From Himantopus leucocephalus (lineage: Eukaryota > Chordata > Aves > Charadriiformes > Recurvirostridae): a stretch of DNA of 64,000 nucleotides. Location of the stretch: assembly GCA_003993805.1 (NCBI GenBank), contig RSEF01000004.1:75799670-75863669 (forward strand), given 5' to 3'. How positions within the stretch are numbered: the first letter of the stretch is position 1; the number at the start of each line of letters is the position of its first letter. Shown in pieces: positions 47,701 through 61,000 of this stretch. The notes below the pieces were generated by a model. The model saw only the letters and a program-made list of their open reading frames with translations. It was not told the origin of the DNA and ran no database searches. The position numbers and the translations under genes are program-made.

Positions 47701-48000
47701 TCAGTAGCTGAGACAAGATTACATTTCATAAACACGAGGTGGAAATCCTGATTATGGTTTCTATTTGTAGTGTGCTATCACCAGAAGCAAATATTTGGAG
47801 ATACAAGGCCTTCTGTGGACTTAACACTCTTGAGGGATTCTATGGAATAATTTGGGTGTTTACTTTAGGAGGCTGAATAAAGGTCAAATGAATCCTTAGA
47901 AAAAAATCTCTAGTACCGTATACTACGTGTATGTTCCCTGTGAAGTGATTTAAGAGTTTAGGATTTTACCTACCATAATTCTAGGCAATAATATTTCTCT

Positions 48001-48093
48001 GTAATATACTATACATTATACATATGATAGAGAGACATACATCATGTATTATATAGATATTATAGAGAGATATAATATATTCTATCTATCTAG
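48001..48093. repeat. AT-rich low-complexity repeat (TATA/GATA/CTAT)
   Basis: A degenerate mixture of ATAT, GATA/AGAG and CTAT tetranucleotides with many local inverted matches, likely able to form cruciform structures. Confidence 0.75.
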
Positions 48094-51000
48094 GCACTGA
48101 TATAACTCTCGGCAATGACTTTCCTGAGGAAGGCTGGGTTAAGTATTGTTCTTGCAACAATGACAATTAAGGATATCATTATTGCAGATTAGTGTTTGGC
48201 GTACATAGTGATTCATACAAAAAATATCCTTTATAAGTCTGTCCTCATCTTAATGTATTAATATTACATGCACTATTCTGAGATACTGCTTTGCAAGTCT
48301 AGGCTGGTTATAAAGCAATTTTGCTTGTACGTTTTCACTCCTGCCCCCATTTCCATCAGAAAATACTCTGGCAGGAAGAAACTGATTTGCTTTATACCAA
48401 AGCTGGGGTTTTCCTGAAAACAAAAAGCAAAAACACTTTATCAGAAACATTTGACTTATTAACAGAAAGTTAAATATTTCTTTGAACCTATTAGTAAGGA
48501 AAAACGAATGATAAGCTATGTGGGAGTTTCTTTCCTTGTTTCCCAGTAGTCCAGCATTTGCTACATTCTCCGGGAATGTGAAACCACATATTCTGGCAGC
48601 GTGGTAAATCATCAAAATACACAATGTTTTGAGACTTAGATGCTGGTTTAAGTATAAAAAAATCTTCAAATAATCATTAAAGTAGCAGGAAAGAAAGACA
48701 GTTCCCCTATATTCTTGTCATTAGGCCACAAGATACTGCTGTATAGCTTCTGCTGCTCTGAAGATTTGGCTGGTTGTACAAAGAAGAACAGCATCCACGA
48801 TTGAGAAAAAAGAGCAGCCCAACCTCCGCTTCCACAACCCTTTGATTAAGGCTCTGATTTGCAAAGCAGGGCCTACGGATTTAAGTCATTTCAGATCCAG
48901 CAGGAAAGCAAACAACTTGTCCGTACCCGGAAGGCAGGCGAACACACTGGCTTTTTTGATTTAAAAATGTCTCCTCCCTCTGCAAACACGTGAACCTGAT
49001 CCCACCTTTTGTAGTATGTTTTCTCTGTCATCACACTTCAACAAGTTTGACTGCATTTAACAAACAGTTTGGGAATGTCTGAAATCATATAATTTAAAGA
49101 ATATTAAACTCACCCCTGCCCGCCCCCCCATCATCCTAGCCAAAAGAAACTAACTTGCTATGACATGATACGTATGGGCATGTCCTAACCAAAACCCCAA
49201 TTCAACTGCAAGTTGTTTTCCATATTAATTTAATTATCACACACCTATTAAAATCCTGTGAAAGATATTTATCTCAAATCCTGTGGCGAGGGTAGGTGAC
49301 ACAGCAGAGTAACCAGGACAATTAACACGACCATGTGCTCCACACGAAACAGAGAAGAGGGGCAGCTCCTTTATCTACTACTGTTTGAGAACACAACCTG
49401 CTTGTTTCTTTAAAAAAGAAAAAAAAAGCACACTGCCTTCTGGTAACAGAATGATTGTTTAAGCAGAATTTGTATGGAAGTTAACCACTACAGTTTTTGA
49501 AAGTATGACACTATAGGTAAGCTCTACAATGGTTTTAATTTAACCAGGGCAGGCCCAGGTTTGTGACACTCAGTGAAAGGCACCAGCATCTTTCTTCACG
49601 CCACAAGATCCTCTTCAAAAAACACAGCACCAGAGCCCATTTTGTTTGCTGAGCCTTCTCCTTTTTCCCCCGAGTGACCCTCAGCACTCCTGCTGGCCTT
49701 GCGCACTAGTTGTTTTCTGATGACATTTTTCTATCCCCAGTGAATATTCTAATTACTTTAAAGCAAACAAAATAGACGATTAGTCTATAGACAATACATT
49801 TTTTTGGGAAAAAAAATTGGACTTCTCAGCATTACATATTTTACCTTTTTAAAGCTGTCACAAACACTGACTGTTCATAAGCTGTTAAACAAAAAATGTT
49901 CTGACTTACGCTTCAGATCACAGCTTTGTCCTGATATGAATGAGAAAAATCTGTCAAAACCTCGTAAGTCCTCGTAGTCAGGGGACATTATTTTCTGACC
50001 AGCTCTAGGAAGCTGCTCCTCCCATTGAGAAGTTTTCACCAGACTCTCAGCCACCTGCCTCTCCTCCCCCCATCCATCCCTTGATTCCCTCTCAGTCTTC
50101 AAAACTGAATCAACTCCTCAATCAACTGTGCTTCAGATCCACATTCCCAGGTAAGTTGATTCATCAAGGTCTTGTCAGTACAATGAAAACTTTGGGCATC
50201 AGAAATCAGCTAGGATTTCACTAGCCCTTCTCATTTCAATCCTTGTCAATAAAATTATTCCGCGTCTTCCGGAGAAAAAGAGTTACTGCAAGATGCTGCC
50301 TTGGTCTGAAGATTACTGCACAGCTGGGCTTAGAGAAGGCAAGATAAGGAGTTGCAGAAATTCCCAATACTCATATTATTTTAGGAAATCCCAAATGTTT
50401 TCTGCCAGAAAAGAACTAAAATAATACCTAGCACGTTACATTTAATAAGCATCCACACAGCCACGTCCACTGTATATCTTACTGTATTCCAGCTTTTATA
50501 GTTTTCTAACTTTATTTGTGTACAACTGCTTTTAAGTGTCCTCTGGCTCTAGATGATTGGTGACCTACCAGGGATTATACATATGAATAGAAATATTGTT
50601 GTGAATACAATGGACTGGAATTCAAATAAAATCTTTTCCCTCTCCCTACAGCTTTTCAGTCTGTGTGTGGCTTCTTATCTGAAGAGTTTTGTATAAAAAG
50701 CAGTGGAAATAAACAGGTCTAACAAGATTTGAGGTTTATCTCGACAGATCTGTTCTTGACCGAGTTTTAAACCGAGCTCCTTGCATGCAAACTTGGCGAG
50801 TCATATTTGCATAAAGCAGAGCGTGCTTCTGAAATCTCGGAGGAAATAAAAGCTGTCCTCTACATACTAAGGCTTTAAATTGTAATTTAGTGGTTACTTA
50901 CTTGGCTCTGGACTTTTACCCACATTATATATTCATGCTTAAGGAGATTAAATGTGGTAGCTAATAGTTCGGTCAACCAAGATGATAAGTCTAACCATAT

Positions 51001-53758
51001 CAGGCTAATAGATCACTTTCCAGATTTTTGTCCTATGAAAGTGTATGAGGAACTGTTACCACAGTAGCGTGACTTGTATTTTTCTTCAATACTTCCAGCC
51101 TCAGTATTACTTTGAAGGAACGCGTTATTCCACCTGCGCAGCCAACATGCTCAAACTAAAGCAGGGCTTTTTACGAGCAAGTGAGCCTCTAAGCTAATAA
51201 CTGAAGCACTTCAGGCCTTTGCTAGAGATCTCTTGGAGGTCTACATCCTTTTTTCTCCCAGGAAATTAAGTGCATAACTCCTAGAATTAGATTCAAAATT
51301 TTCTGGAAAATATTACTTATGAGTGATTAAGAAGTAAGAAAGCAGCTTCTCAGCTGAGGATTGAGAAATCCTCAGAAGTGGCTGGGCAGCATACAGCTAA
51401 GGGTAAATGTTGCTGACAGGCCGGGACCATAAATCTCGAGATGTGAATGCCAAACAGATAAATTTATGCTGTATCTTCTTACTAGTTTACTGGCATTGTA
51501 TTCCATAACCTGGTTTTTGTTATTAATACAGCCTTCAGCAGATTATTTTTTTTGTGTTCCACAATAAAGCTGCATGCGGCATAACCTGTACAAATTACTG
51601 CAATTTGGCTACCGTTTTTACTCTTATGTCAGACCAGTTGGAAAAAAAATAATGAAAAAGCAATTGGTTTCACATTGGTTCTTTATACATTTTACAAAAA
51701 GAAAAAAAACTTTCATGAAATCGTAAGGGAGCAAATGCACTACAAAGCTACTTTTTGAAGAGTCCCTGGAAGCATATTTGCCATTACTAATCACTTCTTA
51801 TAGGGCTTTAACTGCTCTCTCTCATATGGCTCTGGAGACAGAGGACTGCTTTAGAAGGATCAGTCTATAAAAAAGCCAGAAAAAAGGAAGAGCCAAGCAG
51901 TCCATTTCTACTGAAAAGCAAATCTCTTTGGCGCATTTGAGCAAAGTCACTCCTGAATTATCTATTATATGGAAACTTGATTAATATTTATATTTTAAAA
52001 AATAGTTTGTTACTCTCCTTTTCAAATAACTTAGTACTATCATATTACAGGACAGGCAGTTTGTTGTTTATGATCAAATCTCAGAAGCTAGGGAGACTTA
52101 CTTCAAATCTTATCTGAAGTTTTGAACATTAAAAATCATTTAACCGGAGAGAAATCCAGCTTTCAGTTATGCTGTTTTCCTAACAGGAACAGGGATAGAG
52201 AAGATGAGGATAACAAGTATCTTCAAACTGGCTAGATAAAACAAATCCATAGAATTTGGTTAATTAGAATATCCAGGCTTTTTAATTTGTACTGATCTTC
52301 TTACTAGCTCTGGGAACTGGAAAACAGCTGCAACGCAACACACACTGCAAGTCTGCCCTAGGCAGGAGCTGGGGAGGGACTCCGCTGTCCCCCTTTACAC
52401 AGCCAGAACCGAGAAGCGGTGCCAGATTTCCACATACGTGTTCCCGTGCATCCTTCCTGCTTCCTCGGTTGTTGAAATGCAAAAGTGACCTTCCGCAGTT
52501 ACTTTGCTACTTTCATTTATGGATGCTGCCAAAATGATCAGAGATGAATCAAAAAATTAACAGAATATTTATACCTCTAAATTTCTGTTTGTATGTACAT
52601 ATATGGCTTTAGGCACGCAGGGTTGTGAATGCGCTATTTGTAATAAGGCCATTAATGAAGCCAATTCTTTCATGCTTAGTGACTTCACACGATACTGCTG
52701 GGCTTTCTCAGTTTTCCACCCACCAGTACTGTCATTGAATTCCCCAATGAGCACTTTCCCAGCTGTGACAAATTCAAACTCCATCAGATTGATTCATAAT
52801 AATGTATGAATGGGGAGTTGGAGCCAATGGATTTTGGTTTCATTACTGCAGACTTTTGCTTCACTTTTAATTTACTTAAGATAAGCATTGCAACATAAAA
52901 CCTCACTATAGTATTTACATGCTGATTTTTACTTACTAAGTATTGTGCAAAAAATTCCTTAACAACTGTGCCAGCATAAAGCCCAGGAAAAAGCTGCCAT
53001 CTGTAGGGGCTTGGTCTACTTTGTGCTACTTCAGCTTCTGCCTCCGCCACACACCACGCAAGCCACACTATACATTGTATATTCATAATCTGGTTCGCCA
53101 CAACATTCAAAACCACTAGTCTTCTTTCACAACTCCTTTCAGCGTAGGATGGACTTTGTTTTCCTGTAGTCCTCTTGTCAAGCTCAGAAGCTGCTTTGGT
53201 ACTTGCTCAAGATCCTCGCTTTTCCCTGTGCTCCAAGAAGGTGATCTAATAACATGCAACTCCTTATATTCCACCGAAGCCCAAAGCTGTTGATTAACTT
53301 AGGAGGCACCTGAGATTCCTGGGAGCCATACCATAGCCTTTAAATTTTCCCAGGCATTGATGGCACATCTGTTTTGATGCTTAGAACCTAGCTAATACCA
53401 AATCATGCCTAAACCCAATCAGAGTCCCATCAACATTCCTCTCCTTCCATCCCCTGAGGAGAGCTCTGTCTACCAGGCATTCTCGGGGAACACCTACCAA
53501 GTATCACCAGGATCTGGCATCTCAGGAAACATAATGGCAAGGGCAACGGGTTGAAAAATTAAAGCTAACTGCACCACTTCCCTCTTTATTCCCTGCCACG
53601 ACTGCTGTAATATTAAGGGCTGGCAACCTGGAGGGATGCGCTAGGCTCCAGTTCTTCTTTTCAATGAATTTTTTCAATCCACATGCAGATGATTGTAAAG
53701 TTTTGGCTCTGTCCTTGGGACAGCATCTATAACCTTACTCTCTTCTTCTCAGGCAACT

Positions 53759-54601
53759 NNNNNNNNNNNNNNNNNNNNNNNNNNNNNNNNNNNNNNNNNN
53801 NNNNNNNNNNNNNNNNNNNNNNNNNNNNNNNNNNNNNNNNNNNNNNNNNNNNNNNNNNNNNNNNNNNNNNNNNNNNNNNNNNNNNNNNNNNNNNNNNNNN
53901 NNNNNNNNNNNNNNNNNNNNNNNNNNNNNNNNNNNNNNNNNNNNNNNNNNNNNNNNNNNNNNNNNNNNNNNNNNNNNNNNNNNNNNNNNNNNNNNNNNNN
54001 NNNNNNNNNNNNNNNNNNNNNNNNNNNNNNNNNNNNNNNNNNNNNNNNNNNNNNNNNNNNNNNNNNNNNNNNNNNNNNNNNNNNNNNNNNNNNNNNNNNN
54101 NNNNNNNNNNNNNNNNNNNNNNNNNNNNNNNNNNNNNNNNNNNNNNNNNNNNNNNNNNNNNNNNNNNNNNNNNNNNNNNNNNNNNNNNNNNNNNNNNNNN
54201 NNNNNNNNNNNNNNNNNNNNNNNNNNNNNNNNNNNNNNNNNNNNNNNNNNNNNNNNNNNNNNNNNNNNNNNNNNNNNNNNNNNNNNNNNNNNNNNNNNNN
54301 NNNNNNNNNNNNNNNNNNNNNNNNNNNNNNNNNNNNNNNNNNNNNNNNNNNNNNNNNNNNNNNNNNNNNNNNNNNNNNNNNNNNNNNNNNNNNNNNNNNN
54401 NNNNNNNNNNNNNNNNNNNNNNNNNNNNNNNNNNNNNNNNNNNNNNNNNNNNNNNNNNNNNNNNNNNNNNNNNNNNNNNNNNNNNNNNNNNNNNNNNNNN
54501 NNNNNNNNNNNNNNNNNNNNNNNNNNNNNNNNNNNNNNNNNNNNNNNNNNNNNNNNNNNNNNNNNNNNNNNNNNNNNNNNNNNNNNNNNNNNNNNNNNNN
54601 N
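53759..54601. other. Assembly gap (843 N)
   Basis: 843 unknown bases, a size that looks estimated rather than a placeholder. The right edge is a C13 run opening a CpG island, so the missing sequence is probably extremely GC-rich. Confidence 0.97.
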
Positions 54602-55030
54602 CCCCCCCCCCCCCGGCCCTTCCCGTCCCCTCACGCACACGGCCGCGGCGGGTAGCTCGGGGGTACCGGGCGTTTTGAGTCCCTGCGCCGCCGCCCGAAG
54701 GAGAGTAGTCGGAGAGGGGCACGTCCCCCCCCTCCGCCCTGGCCCCTGGGCAGCCCGGGGGGGGCGGGCGGGGAGGAGGTGGTCGAGGCTCCGCGGTGAC
54801 AGCGGGCGGCCCCGGCGGCGGCGCTGAGGGGGCGGCGGGGAAGCGGGGGGAGCAGCGGCTGGTGCCGGGTCCCGCTCGGGCGGGCTTGAGGCGGGGGGGG
54901 CTGTCCCTGTTCCCTGTGCCGGAGCTTCCAGCGGTAACACGGTTCTGGATGTCGCGACAGCCCCCTCCCCGGACTGTTAATTTAGTGGGGGGGGGGGGAA
55001 ACCCGACAAAACCCGACAAAACCGTGATGA
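54602..55030. promoter_or_regulatory. CpG island of an unidentified gene
   Basis: GC-rich, CpG-dense sequence continues out of the N gap and ends near 55030 after a G12 run (54987-54998) and a decamer repeat (ACCCGACAAA x2). A possible + strand donor (CAGCG|GTAACA) lies near 54933. No protein is recognised. By synteny the mammalian gene next to PGM2 on its promoter side is RELL1, transcribed away from PGM2, which would fit + strand here; its first exon could be in the gap. That is inference only. Confidence 0.65.
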
Positions 55031-58000
55031 ACTCTTCAAATTTGAGTGTGGCAACTCCTCTGTAGCTGATTTCACTTCAGGCTCGAATCGGGTAGAAATG
55101 CATCAAAGAACCGCTTCTACTTCAGCGTCTGCTGTGAGATTAAATTTGGGTTAGCGCTTGGGTTTGGGAAATTCACCCCTGAGACCCCTGAAGAGCACTC
55201 CACGCGTACAAGCGCCAGAGGAAGTTAGTTTTAAATGACATTTCTTTGTTTATATCTAACCCCAAATGTTATGGTACTAATAATCTCCAAGTGAAACTGA
55301 TTTCGTTGCCTGTGTCGTCTGCAGCGCTCTTTTGTGTGTTGTCTTGTGCTTCTCAAACATCTGTGTTTAGGCTGATGCTCGTCCTTACCTGGCGCGGATT
55401 TCCACTTGATCAGCTTTATTACTCTTGGGTGATATTTAACTGATAAGAGCGTACCAGCTTGTTTGGGAGTAAACTTACACTTAGTAGAAACAGCGTGAGC
55501 ATACTTATTGGGCACTAAATGTTTCTAGTCTTTTTATACTTATTTTTGTACATCTGTAATTATTACTTGGTGCAGACCAGCTTTGTCAGAAGGCATTGAG
55601 ATATCTACCACCTGCTGTTTGTTTCCTGAAAGCGAGAGGAATGGAAGGCTTTTTATCCAGTCCATCCCTCTCTTCAGGAGAGCAGAAGGAAATAAGTACC
55701 GCTAGGCACAACTGGGGACAGTAAAATGGTGCTAAAGATACTAGCATTATCAGATTAATTTTTTTTTTTTTTTTGCCACAGCTAATCGATTTCACTGAAA
55801 GAGTTTAAGCATCTTGAATTTCAAATTTGTGTTGACTGGTAGTTGGTGCTCTCCAAGGCCCTAGTTCTTATTTCTTTCAGGTTTTGTATGCAGAGGTAAG
55901 AGGAGGAGAAGAATTACGGATTTTTCTTCTCTTGATCATGATAACCTTCCCTCCTCCTTCTCAGTTGCGTTGGTATAAAATATTTTTTGACAGATAAAAA
56001 TTAATTTGCTCTTTGATGGTTGTTACTTTGGCTTATTACTGCATGTTTCTACATGTCGAGATTATTATACAGTTTATGTACTACTGGCATCTTGAAGTGA
56101 GTGTAACGTGTTTTAGTAAACCAAAGGCTGTGTATATAGGTAGGCTTATAGCGACTTTTTACAAATGTTTATACTCAGGATTGCTTTATTGAGCTTGAAG
56201 GCAGTTATGCTGGAGGACTGTTAGTATGCCATGTGATTAGTAGGATTTAATAATGATAGCAATAATTTAGTCTGGTATATCTAGATGATTGGGATTGTAC
56301 TTATGAAATCGAAAAATTGGCAAGTCTAGCAGGAGAAAATTCTTTCACAGCTTTCGCATTTCCTTCCTTTGAGTTTGCCAAATGCTTTCTGTCAGTTTAT
56401 CTGCTGTATCTTCACACAGGAGATATACTGCTTTTAGTAAAAATTGATTTTTGACTCATCTAAACTAGTGTGGGTGTTAGTTTGCATAAATGCGTTGATA
56501 TGATGTGTTTGGTAGCATTGATTTAATGCTGCTTGCTAGATGCTACTTACACTTGTAAATTTACTTGTGATATGGAATACTTTTAAATATCTGGTGTGTC
56601 CAGGAAGGATTTTTTTTTTTTTAAAAAGCCAAACTGGTGAAGTGTGCTTTATTAAATGCATGTGGTAGCTGCATGCAGTGCGTATTTTATTTGAAAACTG
56701 AAACTTGAGAAAAAAATTTCCAACAGAAATGCAAAGCATCAGCTGTATGTATTTTTGCAGTAGGAGCTATGTGCTGTGCAAGTAGTGACCAAAGCAATTA
56801 CACCATAAGCACTGTGATTTTAACACTGGGAGGCAGTGAAACATGAGCTTTTTGTCTCTGTGTGTGTTTCCACAGCATCACCAACCGCGCACAAGGAATG
56901 GACTGAGTCTCTGTTACTGGCCTTCATATTGCAATTTTTCCCTTTTTCAACAGCACAAAAGTGCTCTAGATACTCTTCATTTTTTTTCTCATTGAATTCT
57001 TAGTAGTGTCAGATGCCTTCCTGGTGTGATTGTTTGGACTGACTGGGTGACGGGACAAGATGATTTAAGTTTGGTCTTCCTTTTTGGTTCCTAACAAGCT
57101 CTATCTGGGAGTGTAGAGATTGCAATGGTTTAAAATTGTTCAGGGTTACGTGCATTATACAGTAATGCTTTTAGCTATAGTTTGTTTGCTGTTAATAGGG
57201 CCTATCCTCACATAGGAGGCATCAGACTTTCAGGGAAGCCCACCTGAAACTTTTTCAGACAGTTTACTTAGTCTTGATAGGGCATGTAATTCAGAAGTAA
57301 ATAGGGATTAGGAAAGAACTCATCAGGACGGAGACTTATCTCTCAGTTCTCAGAGTAGCAAGCTCTCTTCCCAGACCTACTGCAAAATTTGCCCACAGTC
57401 ACAGTTTTTGTGGTGACTTCAGTGAGCCAAAGGCTTGGTCTCTGGTTTAAGGACTCTTAGCAGGCCTCAGCTTGAGGCACTATGGAAGGCTTACTGTCTT
57501 ACGGTTTTGAATACAACGTTGGTTAGTGAGTATGCTGTTAGGTACTGTGTTCAGGTAGGTCATCCCTGAGACTTGCTGCATGTATCTTGCTATTAGCATT
57601 CTCAAAGTAGGTGCAGTTAGAACGATTTTTAAAGAAAAGTGGTTGGTCCTTCTGCTCGCTTTTCTGAGATACTGCTTTTGACAAATCTAATGAAGGTTTT
57701 GAGGTCTGTTCTTAACAGGAAACCTTAAACAACCTTGCTTAACCTCTAAGGCAATTGGCAGTACTGTTACTAGTTGTCAGTATGTTCTTTCATCATGTGG
57801 CTTCCTTTTTCTCATCAGACTTCCTGCTTATTTCACTTCTGGTAGTAGGTTCTGATTACTACAAGGAAGCTAGAAGTTAAGCGGAATTCACAAACTTGTT
57901 GAATGTTCCCTTTTGATGATAGGTGTTTTTTCTCTATTATTCAGTTTATGCATATTCCCTGAAGTACAATTTCCTTGAACAATAGACGAGCAAATGGTAA

Positions 58001-61000
58001 GCAATAGGTTTTCTTCACTTAAGAGTATTTTCCTCTAGAAAATAAACTTTTTTTTAACCTGTTCTTTGGTGCCTTTTCTAGTTTGCCTGGTCTCTTCTGT
58101 AGCCACCACCTTACTAGTGAGGCAGAGAAGCCCAAACATTTCCTAAATATCTTTGTGTGTGTCTCTTTTGGGCAGTGATACATTTTGACTTGTGATGCAA
58201 ATTGCTTGTTATTTCATCTGCATAGTTATGCAAAGGCAATTTGACAGTATTGTCCAGAATAGGTAAATACTATTTAAATCAGGTGACTCTTCAGATGTAT
58301 AATTAATTTGAAGTCGCAGCAAACTGTTCTGGCTAAATTTACTATCATTAAAATAACTAAAAACTTGTATTAAATCAGTACATAATTACCATCAGAATTC
58401 TGAACAAAGTCACTGCTAAGCACTTGAATTAAGAATCTAAAAAATGAAATTGGGCTTTGATAACAGAAACCTCTACTGCAACTCCAGTAGAATATTTTGT
58501 ATCTAAATAAGTTGAATGTACTGAATAAAAGCAAATAGCTGATTTAGAGCTTCTGTCTTTTAGGAAAATATCCACCACTTCTGAAATGCCAATGGATCTA
58601 ATACCATTTTTGGCATTGAATTTCACTAAAACGCTATTTAGTAAGTTTTTAAAAAATAACTTCATTTCCTTAAATTCTTGGGAGTGAGGTATTTAGTGTG
58701 AATTTAGGAAATTGAGGTCAGAAACAATTTTTTTTTAATTTTTATACCTGAATTTAGAAGTGTGTAATTTAAAATCAAAAAAGTTTGACTTTAAATGCTA
58801 CTTAAAATTAATGCTTTAAATCAGAGCATATTTCCATCCACCTTAGATGTTCGGCCTGGAGGTAGGAAGTGTCATTATAGTTTAATACAGCTCAAAGCCT
58901 ACTTCCCCTAGAGCCAGGAGAGGATGAAGCACTAGGTGTGATCATCAGGTGCCTTTTCCTTGCAGGGTGAATGGAGGGCACAGCTGCCTGACCATTCCTC
59001 CTTGTGCCATTGCCAACAACAAACCCCAAACTAAAAAAGAACCAAAAACCCACCCAAGCAAACCATGTGCTATCAAAGTTATTTTGAACCTTAAATGATT
59101 GCTCTTTTTCCACAGATGGGTGAACCGGCACATTAATGGCGAGGAGGGGGAGAAATGCATAAGCTAATGTTGGTACTGAGACTGGTTTCCTAGCTATGCT
59201 TAGCTGAGATGTTTGAGCAGATCACGTGCCATATCGGAATATGTTGTTTCTCTTGTACTTAAATAGGTTGTACATTGATCATATTTAATTTCTTTAAATA
59301 TTAATTAAAAGTAAGGCTAACGATAGTTTGTTTCTGTGTACTGTGAGATTGATAGCTACATTTCATTTTTGTGCCTGAAAGCAGGAAATATGATCGTGTA
59401 ACTCCTTGAATTTTATGGAGAAGAATATAGTGAACATATATGTACTTATTTTTAGCAGGTAGATTGCTGGAACAATCAAATTCATAAAATGTAAACATAG
59501 TTCTTTAAAAGGCATGCCATAAGAAATAAATGGCATGGGCGTAATGGGCTAAATCCAGGGTAACCAAATAGGATTCTTTATCAGCAGAGCAGGGAGAAGA
59601 TTACATCATTGTTTATGGGCTACTTTCTGTGAATTAAACAATACAGAAACAACTGGAATGTGCTTGAAGTAATAAGCTAGAGGTAGATTATGCTTAAGTT
59701 CAGTATAGGAGATCTAGAAAACTAAATATAATGTGTTATTTTCATTATGAGTTTTGTATTGCTTATGTAACAACTAAACAGGTTTAATCTTTGTTACAAA
59801 AAGAAACTTATTTTTCAAGATTCTGGGTTGTTCTTTAAGCAATATTAAATATTTCTAGAGATTTCTCCTGTGCTTTATGAAAAGTTTGAGAATTGTCTGT
59901 TTAGATCAATACTGAAAGCAAAGCTTTGAGATAACTGGGGCGCATATTGGGGAGGTCCTAGTGGTCATGCCAAGTATGAAATCTTTTCAAGTACATGCAG
60001 CTAAAATGAAGCAAAGAGTAATTCTGTAACTCAGTGCAAGCAGAATCTGATACTGTGGTAGTAGATACTAAGGGAGGAATTGTTCTGACCCTCCGTTTGC
60101 AGTGAGAAGAAAATAGGTGTGGAGGGCAAGCAATTACCTTTGCAGGATCTTTGGCCGTGCTTGGCAGGTAGTTGTCTAGGTACAGTTAATCCTGCTTTTT
60201 GACAGTGGAATGAAGTGGGATCACCTCCCTGAGGTGCTCCCATCCCTCTTTTCTGTGAGTTTATGAAACCTTAAGGGGAAAGAAAGTTTGTTACAAAGCA
60301 ACACCTTTGCTTATGTGGTCAGCTCCAGCTTCGTTCTTATCGCAGCCTTCAAGACATTGTAGTCTTGGAATATTTTTTTACTTACTTTTTACATTATTTT
60401 ACTAATATGGAGGGAATACAGTGTTTAACTGGAATGTTAGTAGATATGTCTAGGCCATGTAAAAATTGCAATTTAATGAAGGATGAAATAGCTTTTTCCT
60501 CCTATATTCTGTTTCCTAAAGGTGCTGTAAATTTTTTTTGAGCCATTGCTAAGATGGAAGAACACTATTTTGTGTCAGAGTAGTAATAATTAGAACCAAT
60601 GTAAAAGACTTGTGGGGTTGACTGTCCTTATATTTTACTTTTTAGGTAAGGATTAAGTAAAGGCAGACAATATTAGAGTTCAGTACCTAACATATATTCA
60701 TTTTTAAGCAAATGAGTACGTGGGATCTGAATTAGTAGCATTAATGCAATCTGTGTTCGACAGCTTAAGCGTCACTTTAAATGTGCTGAATATTGCTCCT
60801 AAATCTTTTTATTTAGATCACATCTTCAAGTAATTTTGATATGTAGACTGGTATATGATGACAGGTTTATGAAAGTGCCAGGACAGCAAAACACAGAAGC
60901 AAATGAATTTCTGTGTGAATTGACTTCAGTCAAGCAATATTGCTATGGCCAGAACTTGTCACAAAAAAACATTGTGGAGCAACATCATACCTCATGAGAA

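Larger units (their letters stand above)
39511..53758. other. Large intergenic block, no gene seen
   Basis: About 14 kb of AT-rich sequence with no recognisable exon. It holds small repeats (GGCA x5 at 40315-40334, an octamer repeat at 41698-41729, AT-rich tetranucleotide sequence at 48001-48093), a GC-richer patch at 43140-43560, and a homeodomain/octamer-like AT motif cluster near 42400-42493. Open frames are all below about 140 residues and unlike known proteins. Confidence 0.5.

Noticed and set aside
53683..55019. Long open frames of 331-430 codons across 53.7-55.0 kb on both strands
   Set aside because: They consist almost wholly of unknown residues from the 843-N gap plus GC-rich island sequence, so they are not evidence of a protein.
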